Assembly: GCA_018389105.1 (NCBI GenBank)
Contig: JACATO010000645.1
Location: forward strand, 620,001 to 684,000
Length of the DNA: 64,000 bases
Direction of reading: 5' to 3'
Source of the DNA: Nautilus pompilius
Taxonomy: Eukaryota > Mollusca > Cephalopoda > Nautilida > Nautilidae
This document shows positions 11,401 to 22,600 of the stretch, in pieces; position 1 is the stretch's first letter, and each line of letters opens with the position of its first letter. Both the position numbers and the translations under genes were made by a program. Under the pieces are notes generated by a model. The model did no database searches. It saw only the letters and a program-made list of their open reading frames with translations, and was not told the origin of the DNA.

Positions 11401-13680
11401 AGATCATATAAGATTTCATCATTGGTAGGTATAGGGTGCCTCTCCCTAATCACTACCTCATTTACTTTTCTCTTGTCCACAAATTCTTATCTCCCAATTT
11501 GACTTTGGAACCACCACAATAGGACTTACCCAAGTGGTCAGACCTGTTACAGGCTCTATTATATCCAGTGCTAGATACTCATCTAATTTGGCTTCTATCT
11601 TTTTCTTATGAAAGAACTACACTAGGCTATCTTTGTTGATGTGAATGCCTATTAGTCTATCACTGTAATGTTCATCTTTAGCTGGATTTTGCTCTATCAG
11701 TTATCATATATGTTTTGAACTTCTGCACCTACACATTGCATTAGTAAGTCCAATTTCTGAGCAGCATTCTTAATCCATTTTCTGCCAGTATAATATTTAA
11801 TTCACTTTCCTTTCCCTGTCTTGAACCAACACTTGTCAGATCACCATATGTATCAAATTTGGCAATTCCACCAATATCTAATACCATCCCGTGTGCCATA
11901 ATGATATTATTTATTATTTTATAAATTTCTCAATCATCCTCATCAATTGTCATGTCTTTTAATTTATTCTACTTTAAGATGTACATCGTGGATTCAACCA
12001 CAACACAAGAAAAACACAACTTGCACATATTGCCTCTTTATTAATCTGTTATGTCATGATGCATCAGTTCATATTCAAAACCAAAGCAAATGACACTTCA
12101 TTAAAATGGTAAGATTATATTGCATTACCTATTAAATGTAAAATATTTATGAATTACCACTTCGCATAATTTATTTTTCCATATTTCATATTGTTTTTTT
12201 TTCTCAACTGAATAAGATTTATTCATGTAATTTTTTTTTAAAAATATGTGGTAAATAACATTAGCAGTGTTTGTTTCTCTTGCTATCTAGTAAATGAATT
12301 CTTTGCTTTACTGGAATTTTTAGCTATTACACTCTCATACAGTTTATTATGATAGTAATTATAGATATTTTCATTTAGATTTGTTGCTTTTCCCTGTAAT
12401 TATTTCAGTTTTTAAAAAATAATTTAACATTAAATGAGACTTTAAATGCATTACGCAGACTTATCCTATGCTTACTGGAAAATAGTGTTAAAACAAATAG
12501 ATCTGTAATTTGCCCTGTAGTAAATATAATAAATAGATAATTTTTAAAAGAAGATTGTTTGGTTTTACAGTTTAATAAACTATACTGTATAAGAAGTTTC
12601 AATTTTTTGACATTAAGTTTATATGTGTGGATTATTTCTGCTAAAGTAATATTTAAATGTTTATAGTCTGCTGTGTAAAAGCAGCTTGCATTATATTTAT
12701 TTAATGAGTCTTCTATTTATTTATTTACTTTTTGTAATTATTTGTCTTTTATTGTTGTATACTTTTTCTAAGTGGTTCTTCTTCAGACCTACCTGCATGA
12801 CGACTTTGGCACATAGGCATCCATCAGAGGAAACCCCTGGTGTCAGTTTTCCTAACTACTTCATAAAATTTAGATTTCATTTTTGTCTCCCTGTTAAACT
12901 AACACTTCTTTATATTTTCAGGATTGTTTTAGAATAAATTTAAGACTCACAAAATCATAAAATTTTATGAGTTTGGCCTTCAGGTTCTGTGTAACACAAA
13001 GGTTTCTCTAGGTGATGTCCTGTCTTTTGATAAAGTTAATTTTAGATGACCACCTAAACCTGTTCTGTTTGACTCCCAGGGGAATTTAGCTGTGCTACAA
13101 CTGCTTTTTCTGTTGTTGGTTAGGAGGAACAATGGGGGCATTCAGGGAACTGTTTAGATTGAAAAGATTTATGCACTGATAATTTTTAACATGTTCCAGC
13201 AGAATGCTTGATATAAACTGACAAAAACATGCCAGTGTAATCTAAATGGTCCCCATTTCCTTGGCTCTCTTGCTCTGTGATAATAAATGGCTTAAAGAAA
13301 GACTTCACCAACATATTAATCATGTTTTTAATTGCATTCAAAAAAAAATGTTAAAAAGCTAACAAATTACTGTATATAATATTTAGAATTTTTTGCTAAT
13401 GACTGATGTAATTATATTTATTTATAAATTAAGCCTTCATATTAAAAATATTTTCATTCATAGATTAAGAAAAGTACTTACTAACTGGTCCAGGAAAAAC
13501 AACATTAATTGTATTAAACTGTAGACAATATTTGCTTGGCAAAGAGATAAGACATGTTTTATAACCAACAGCTTGGTGCGACAATAGATACGGGTAGGAT
13601 TTATTATATAAAAGAGCACTGATTATTCCTGGCTGACAGATTTGTACCCACAGCAGAGTAGTGCTGACATTCTTTACCAT
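8465..13680 (-). CDS. Small three-exon gene, unknown function (about 102 aa)
   Basis: I assembled this by splice sites. The exons in transcription order are 13680-13482 (ATG to phase 1, donor GTAAGT), 12851-12793 (donor GTAGGT) and 8515-8465 (stop). Phases 1 and 0 join cleanly. A TGA lies in frame a few codons upstream of the ATG, and the presumed 5' UTR follows a CTTCAG acceptor, so the start is reasonable. The product begins MVKNVSTTLLWVQICQ, has PSKYCLQFNTINVVFPGPV in the middle, and ends VQENKQFQLKFNS. I see no signal peptide and no family I can name. The 4.3 kb second intron holds a Ty3/gypsy relic, so further exons could have been missed. It is head-to-head with the next plus-strand gene and tail-to-tail with CCDC24. 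Confidence 0.5.
9540..12110 (-). mobile_element. Decayed Ty3/gypsy retrotransposon (pol relic)
   Basis: Minus-strand frames keep the order of a gypsy reverse transcriptase. KIEAKLDEYLALDIIEPVTG and TTWVSPIVVVPKSN lie near 11525-11610, then a degenerate 'RERHPIPT.DEIL.DLN' near 11390-11450, GYYQIELNPE near 11340-11380, and F-EINVAPEKYLKIIQDML near 11200-11290. Lower coordinates hold more degraded sequence consistent with RNase H and integrase, which I cannot delimit. There are many stops and frameshifts, and no LTR pair was recognised. It is nested in the intron of the small minus-strand gene, in the same orientation. Confidence 0.65.
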
Positions 13681-14656
13681 AGCTTTGGATCATCTGAAGA
13701 GTGCAGGAAAGGAAAATGTAATGTCTAGTGGATGTTTAAAAATAATTACCTTTTTTGGTAATATTGAAATTATATGCAAAAAAGCAACATAAAAAAACCT
13801 CAGCAGTAAATAAGGAAGATCCTTTGAAGTGGGTGCATCACTACTGCTTTAGGAAAATAGCATCACAAGAGACAGACAGAGGTTTGTTTACAATCATGTC
13901 TTGAGTAATTAGAATTGGTTGTAAAAGAAAGTGAGATTTTTACTGTGAGAAGTGAACTGCTATGGACATTTGTGTGTCAAGTAAATAGAGCTTTTCTTGA
14001 GAGACATTCAGACATTAAACAAGACAGAGAAAACTCTTAGACTTCATGCAAGAAAGAAAAGATTATTCATAACTAAATTTTTTTGTTATTTAAGTACATT
14101 AAGTTTGATTTCAAACTAAAGTTGATTTTTTTTTAAAACCAAGGCATTCTGAAACATAATGAACTGAAGTTTTTGTAAATAGTGTATCCCAGTGGTATTA
14201 AGTTTTATTAGTCAAATTCTATGAAGAGTCCCAAATAATTGTTTGATTACTACTGAAGTTAAACAAAACTTAGTTGAAGATCACCCCTTTAAATGGAAAT
14301 ACTGACAAATGTTTGTAGAAGGAGTGTATTTGAGTATCCCAAAAGCTTGATATGTAAATTAATTATAATTCGTAGAAAAGGCCAGTATGTTTGTTAATAA
14401 GGAGAAATAAAAAAAATTAGACTTCAGTTTAGTGCAGAGGATGAAGTATTCTTTTTCTGTTCGTTTATTCATATACTGGATACAGTTTTACATATTCCAA
14501 AACGTAACAGGCCTTTTAAATCAGCTCAGACTAACTAAGCAAGTTTTTTCACTGAAAATGATTTGAAAGTATTTCCAGAGCTGCCAAAACAAGAAAAAAA
14601 TGAATTGAAAATAAGCAGATGCAGTTAAAGTGTCATTTACCAAAGAAGCATCTGTC
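13681..14656. promoter_or_regulatory. Divergent intergenic region between two gene starts
   Basis: About 1 kb separates the ATG of the minus-strand small gene (13680) from the ATG of the plus-strand gene (14657). It should contain both 5' untranslated regions and promoters. It is A+T-rich and not CpG-rich, and I recognise no TATA box, X-box or repeat that I would defend. Confidence 0.35.
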
Positions 14657-16569
14657 ATGATGGGAGAACATGGTAACAAAGTGCAAAGGAACAGAATTCA
14701 CAGGTGAGTGTGCATTACCAAGATATATAGAGAAATCAGTTTTTTATTAATAATCTAGATACTTACTGTTCAGTAGTTCTTTCTGGATAGAAACTTATAA
14801 TCAGGGTATTAAAAGTACTATATGTAAACAATAAATTTTATAGTTTTTAGGTGCCATTGCTTGTTTTTCTGGTTTAATATTAATTATGAAATCAAAGAAA
14901 TACCAAAAAATTAACTTGTAGATTTGTTCAGTTTATTAAAAATATCTGGTTTTTGCCCTATTGTTGGCACTATGTTATCATGGTTTGCCCTTATTCTAAA
15001 AACATGCTACAAACGTATACATGGCATACTACTTAAGGTCGACTTTTGCCTGCAGAATGGTAGACCATCAACATCAGTAGGGAATGAATGCCATGAAAAG
15101 CATTATTAGATGTGTAGAAAAAACTGGAGTAACCAGGAGAAACTCTCACAGAAGAGCAGAGCAACAAAAATTTTTAGAATTTTAGAAAACCACATGTACT
15201 GTTTAGTCTTTTATTTCTGAATTACAAAGAAACTAGAAATAAGATAGACATTCAGACTTAAATTGAAAATTTTAAATCTATTAGAATATATGTAAGCAGA
15301 TTCTTTACAATAGATTTTTTAAAAAACTTAAATGGATGCCAGCCACAATTGTGACACTATAACTTACTGGCACAAAGTAAATCTTAAAAAGTAACAAGTA
15401 TTAGTTAGTAGTTAGCTGGGAATTTGATTATAGGTCTGATGACTGAAGAGATTTTATACATGTATTTTTGTATAAACATTTTTTAATGTTTTTTATTAAG
15501 TTATTAATTTTGCTGTGATTTTTTTCTTTCTTACCTTTAAAAAGTATTCCAAGAAGTTATCAAAATGTTTGTTGATGAATTATAGCAGATTTAAATATTT
15601 GTGAACTGAAATTTTTATATCATGTTGAAAAAAATTAGTAGGAATTTTTGATTATATGAGCAAAAATGAATAAATAAGAGGTGTTAGCAAGGTAATGAAT
15701 GCCAGTCATTTATGTGTGTACTGCAGTTGTTTTTAATATATGGATGTATTACTGCAAAGTTATTTTATAGTTAAAATCCACTGTTACTCTTGGTTATCTA
15801 ATCATAAATAGAAGAAGCTTCTTGAACACAGTGAGATCAACTCTGTTTATTTCATTTCTTTCAAAATGTAAGGCAATGGTGTTAAGGGATGTAAACAAGA
15901 TTGGGAGTCCAGAGATCAGCTGTCAGGGTGTCAAGGTTGGGAGACCTGCTGGCAAACTGATCAGCTGGCTCTGATGAAAGTTGCTGACTGAGCAGATGCT
16001 TTGACAACATGACAAATAGCAGAGCTACAAGTCAAACAGTGGCCTGACAAAGTGTACTTTCTTTCTTTCTTTCTTTCTTTCCTTTATAACATGGTTGTAT
16101 TTTATTTCAATTTCAACAATTTAAAAAATTGCATAAATGCAATAGCATATTTGTGTCTATAATTGGCTTATTTTAGTGAGGTTTTTTGCTATATTTATAG
16201 AATAGAATGTACTCTGTTGTTTAGAATTTTGACATTTTTATATACAGTGGTCAGAGCCATATAAATATACAAAAAATAATTGTAATATAAGAATATAATC
16301 ATTTTAAAAATTAAATTCATATTAAAAGAAATCATTTTGAATTTAGCAGAAATAAGTTTTTTAAAAGGCAGTAAATGCTGTACCAATAACATTCTGTTTG
16401 AGCATTTTATGGAAATGATCTGAATATCAGTGTTAAAAATTACCCATGCTGCAGTTTATACCGAACTACCTGCATCAAATTTTTGTTAATTTAAATAAGT
16501 ATTAAATATGGATATTATTAGCCTAAATTTTAGATTTTTTAAACTAAAATTTGACAGTTAAATCTATAA

Positions 16570-16600
<31 letters not shown>

Positions 16601-19600
16601 TATTATTATTATTATATTATTATTATTATTATTATTACAAATGCTGTATTTGTTCTATGTTTTATTGTTATCTGAAGCTCCTAAAAATGGCCAATACCAG
16701 AATTCATTCAGCTTTAGTATGAAAACAATAAACAAAAATCTCCAGCCAGTTCTTCAGAGGGGCTTATCTACAGTTACTGTATAAACAGAAAGTTTCTAGT
16801 GATGCATTATTTCCAAAAATAAGTGGATTACTTGAGGCTTTTCCCCATCACCTTACTTCTGCACTTTACCTGTAGAAAAATATTGTTTTTTTTTTAAATT
16901 TTACTTTACTTTTTTCAAATAAAATTAGATGCCAAAGGAGCCAAATGACAATACAGTGATGATACTCCATCCAATTTTTATCTGAATGTACCATGTATCA
17001 GCATACACAAAATTAATCTTTTGCATTCAACTCCACTATTTTGAGTAAATCAGTTTAAAGTTCACACAGCAAAAATTGCAATTATCTCAACTACTTTAAA
17101 CACAAAAATTTGCATTTTTTTTTTCTTTCCAGAAACAAACTAAAATCTGAGTTTAATGGCTGGGAGGTGTTACCCTCAAATAACCCTGACAGTAAGTGTG
17201 TTTCAAATGTATAGCACAAAATTATCTGCTGTTAAAACAAAAGAATGGTTGAGATAAGAATTATATCTAAAACTGCAATGGAAATGCTTTGTGCTACACT
17301 GTAAACATTTTGCAGTAGTGTAGATTGTATTTATGATGTAAGTTGTAAAATTTGTTAGTGCTTAGATTAGAGAGTTTCTTTAGATGGCGCTACATTTGAG
17401 GTTTTGTGTTTCAGTGGCTGGCTGGCTACTCCACAGTTCAGCTTTTGAGCCTAGTCTTTCCAACCACATTATAAAATTTGCAGGTAATACTAATTTATAT
17501 CATTAGGTTAACACTGGTCATGGAATCATTAGTACATTGATTATAAAAATAGACTATTAAGTTTCTGAGTGCAAATATCCGAGCATTGGACAGAGAGGGA
17601 AAAAACACTTTTGGGAACTAAACTTATCTGGAGTAACAAAGATAAAGGAAGAAAAAGAATTATTGTTATACAGTTATTGATAGCACCTGAAATGTATCTC
17701 TTAGGTACAGCAGGGTCTTATGTGTGCTTCTAAATTGCACCTTAAATAACAAAAATTTCAGATATTGCACATTACAAACCTTTGGTAAGACTTTTTTTTT
17801 TAGAATAAGTGATCCAGCAGCCATGAAATCTACATTATACAAATAATACAATCCAGAGAAATTTGCTGTGATGATTAGCAGCAGCATGTATGGTCTTGAT
17901 TATAAAATAAAGACTGAGGAGGCTTTACCTGATTAGTCTGGCCCACAGTTATTTTTCAAGTGATATGCTTGAAGTATTCAAAATAGTTAGAGTTAGGGAT
18001 ATTTTTTTTATATTAGTGGCATATCAGATATCACCAGAGGTCACAAGTTAAATAGGAAGCACTGTTGAATAGTTATTTTGAAATGTTTCTTTAGTAATTG
18101 TGTTGCATCTGCTTACAATGCTTTATAAGTTGGGTAGTTCATCAAGAAATCTGAAATATCTTTTTTAAAATAGTTTTAACTTTCACTTTTTAAAATAATT
18201 CTTTTATTATAAATTTTATTGATTTCTTTTCAGATATCACAACATGGTTACACCAATGGCAAGAAAAAGGTTTGAAACGATGTATGAATTTTAGATTATA
18301 CTTAATTATGATTTTGTTGATTTAAATCTGATATAAGTTACCATTGGAAACACAAACCTTGTTATTACTTATGGCAACCTTCTGAGCCATGGCAAACATT
18401 TTCATCTCAGGTGTGCTTTCCTTTTGTCAGAGGTTTAGAACTACGTGCCATTAAGGGCTGCATGATATCCCCTTCATTTTGAGTGAACAAAAGTGATAGA
18501 AAATAAAACATTTAATTTTGGAGGTGGTTTGGCCTCCAACCCTTATCTAGCCTCAGTCTTATATTCTGATAGTTTTTTCTTCTGACATCCAGATAACTTT
18601 AGAAAGATAAGGTCACGTTCTGGTCACCAGGGAGCATTTCTGTAATTCTCAAGCTGCCTCTCACCTTGCACAGCATGAAAGGGCATCGTTACCTCATATT
18701 TAATGACTGCTATAAAGGACTAAAAGACCATCTTTACAAAGTATTTTCATGACATTAAATATGAAAGATAGTAAATAAAATGAAAGATTATCTATATTTT
18801 ACTTGGCACTGGTAGAGAACCTTATCTGAATTAATGGAAATAAAGCAGCTTATTAAATATTTTAATGCTTTTCTTAGTATTTTAATTCATTTCTTGTTTA
18901 CCATTGCTCTTAAATGTTAAAAATAACATTTTACTCGCTATCTAGTTTCCACCATTTGTGTATTTAGATAGACATGGCCAATTTTGTATGGTGAGTTATT
19001 TCTTGTTTGGATTTGAGTTGGTCCTTTTGGACAACACTTACTCAAGGGAGATTGTCTGTTATTAGCTTTGTGTGGCACATCAAAAATGTTACCACAAGAC
19101 CATTTATGGTTGTATAAGGACTGGAAACAGTTACATTAGGCCACTGGTTTATATAACATTAAGTGGTGGATCAAGTGTGCGAATTCTTTTCAGATGTTAT
19201 CTGGACAGTATCAGTTAACTTTCATGGCATCCTCTCCAAAGATTACATTTGCATTTTATACTCTAACATTTGGAAATAATGAAATGGGGCAATTATGATT
19301 TCTGGATGGTGGCTACTCAAATATTCATTACAGTTGGTTGCCATTCTTGGCTTGACACACAAAACATCTCTTAAATTTGCTTTGACAGTTTTGGCTTCTT
19401 TGCCTTGGTGCATTGAAATTCACATGCTTGAATTGCATAATCATGCTGCTTACTTTGCTAAGGGAGGGGTCATTAATCCTTTATTCCTTAACAAAAAGCA
19501 GGTGATGTCATTCAACCCTCATATCATTCAGGATCCCATACTTCTATTCATCCAGGCGATCTGGCTCTTTGGAGTATCATTTTTGGCTTCTAGGTAGCAA

Positions 19601-22600
19601 ATATTTTTCAAAGCAAAGAATATTTACGAAAAGTTCTCAACACAAAATGTTTCCTGTCTTTAGCTTTCGTACAAATGTTCCCAAGTAGAGGTAGGGGTAT
19701 ACCCTCTTTTTAAACGTTTGTTTTTAGCTGATTAAAAGTTACAACAACACAAATGAACTTCTCAGTGTTGAATAATAGCAGCATAAATTACCATTAAGAA
19801 TAAAATGTTATTGGTGTCTACAAACTTTGACTAATAAGTGTTTTGTAAAAAATACATTTTCACTGAAAAGTACAGTTTATGTTTAATATATAAACTATAT
19901 TTAGAAAATAAATTGTTTTTAATTTTTGGCTAATGTTTTCCTGCTTTGGTGCCTGTTGTTTCAACCACAATTTCATCTCTCCCTTAATTCATCAAGATCG
20001 CAGAATGCATATATATTACAAAAGATTTTATGGAATTATTTAAAAGGACAGTATTAAATAAACAAGATGAGCATTGACAAATGTATGCAAAAACAAGGTT
20101 TTTTTTTAAAGGGCATTAATTGGAACAACAGATGGCAAAAATTATTAATGACACATAAAACATTGTGTTTTGTGGGTAGTTGGGTGGCAGAAATTGATAA
20201 CTTTAAAAGTAAAATAAATATTTATCACTTTAAAAATATTAGACAAATACTGTAGCCATTTAATTAGTTTTAAAATTTCTTGCAAAGCCATAACAGCTCC
20301 TGAACACTGGGAGAGAAACTTTAAATATCTATATTTAAGTAATGTATTAAATTTTCAATAATGCACAGACATTATTATTTGCCCAGACTTTTCATCAAAT
20401 TACTACAGATCCTCTATATTAAAATTTTTTCACTGAACATTTATTTTCCTTCGTGTGTCATGGTTTAACAATGTCTGATATAAAACTCCTAAAGTTTATT
20501 TCCAACATGGCCATTTGTAAAAACACAATAATTGATTTGCTATCATAATTTATGAATCAGAAAAGGTACTTAGTAACTGGAAATGTTTGTTTTTTGGCAT
20601 TTCTTTTCATGTTGTAGTTGTTTTATGTAATTTTATTTTACTGTGTGATTAATCAGAAACCAAGATTTAGTAGGATTTCAAGTGAACGTGTTTTGGCAGG
20701 TAAAGACTTTTGTGCAGTGATTTGAACGTGTCAGGCCATCTTACATCTACTCATGTAACAAAGAACTATTAAGGTGAAGCCAAGCTTAGCTATAATTATT
20801 TAGCATTTTTCTCTCATATGCTGATTATAATTTTAATCTGGTGGTTTAACATGAGTTATTGTACTGTATTTGATAAAAGAAAATATTTCTCTAACCCTAA
20901 CAAAATTGCTGTTGAATAAAAACCTCTAATTTTTTTTAATTACTTATCACAAATTCATTTATGTACTTTATGATTTTTTTACATCAAAAAGTTTTGCAAT
21001 ATTAATTTATTAGGACTGCTTATATACAACATGAAATAATCTCTGTTTTGCTCTTGAAGATAGCTCTGTCATGATTCTGTATATTTTTTTATATGTATAG
21101 TAGTGTGATTGTCTGGTGATTATTAGGCTACTAATCTGCTGAGGATCTCAGTTAGAATCCCCATCAGGCCCAGCTTGGTTTGGCTTGTCTCCTAGCATTG
21201 TTTCTTATCTTCTTCACCAGCCTGCTAATGTGGATTTCCTTAAAGTACTCTTGTTACTTTTGCTCATGGCTTTCAATGCTGACTGACTTATGACCAAGAT
21301 ATGGTTAGGCAGACCATATAACTGAAGAAGCATACAATGGCAACAGTTATAGGGTCTTTTGTAAAAAGAAAAAGAACAATGCTATATAATTAGTGAATGC
21401 AGATGTAATTGAAATATAAAGTATAATTTCTTTAGTGAGAAGTTACTATGACATTTAAACTTAATAATAGTTATGGATTTTTATATACCACATGACAAAT
21501 TATTTAGTTTATTTGTAAAAAAAAAAATCAATCAGACATAAATTGGAGAAAGCTATTGTTGACATGACTGGCTGTGTGATGGTTCCATCACTAACAATTG
21601 TATTACTGATAATAGCTTTAAAAATTTAAATAAGCAATAAAAATGCAGATAAAGCATTCTTAAGCCAAATGTTCTTGCATCATTATAGTTTTATGCTTCT
21701 CATTTATTACAGACTAATTCCTTTTTTCATTATTTTAACAAAGGTTCTCGCAAATACCAGCAGCAGGAATTGGAAAAGTATCGAACTATACCTAAACAGA
21801 AATGTTCTGCAATTTTAGACTTGTCATTTTTCCTGGAGCACTCTCTCTGCAAGACTTTCCAAACATCTTGTCAAGTTTCTAAAAACTATAGTGGCAGCAA
21901 AAAGGCAATGGCACATTGTGCAAATAATGTAAATAAATCAAAGGAACAAGATGGAAGTTTGTTTATGAAACAAGATATATTTAATAACTTGCAGAAAGTT
22001 ACTGATCATAGCCAAGGAACAACATATGATAGCAAAAAAAAGTCTGAAAATACAGTCACAAGTTTTTCTCAAGAAAACCAGATGTTAGGAGACAAATTAA
22101 ACCAAAAACAGATGCATGGAAAATTCAGTGATCTAATGTGCAGTCAGAATGCTAACACAGAAAATAAACTTGACATGTCGGCCAATATCAATGCACCAGA
22201 AATTTCTGATGATCCCAAATCTCCAAAAGCTCATTGTCATTTATCTTGTAGCCAGAAAAAAGTATTTGTTTATGATCATAATTTGGATCTGGTTTCTCAG
22301 CAAGAGACAAATAATATAAGATCATTATTATCAAAGTCTTTGTTCAATAATTTAAAAGATGCTGCAGATGTCAACAGAAATAGTTTGTTTGGTGAATCTT
22401 TTCCAGTGTTTCCATTAAGAGATTTACTTCCAGTAGTTGAAAGAAAGCTCTTAGGTGATCAGGGTCTCAGAGTATTGCTTTCATTTGATACTTCAAACAA
22501 TTTTCATCAAAGTTACAGAACAAATTCTGTTACTAACATGGATATATCTACTCACAAATCTCCAATCCATGCTGACCAAATCTTGCAAATACAGGTAAAA

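Noticed and set aside
16551..16784. 77-codon frame with poly-Tyr/Ile/Leu
   Set aside because: It is driven by the (ATT)n microsatellite.
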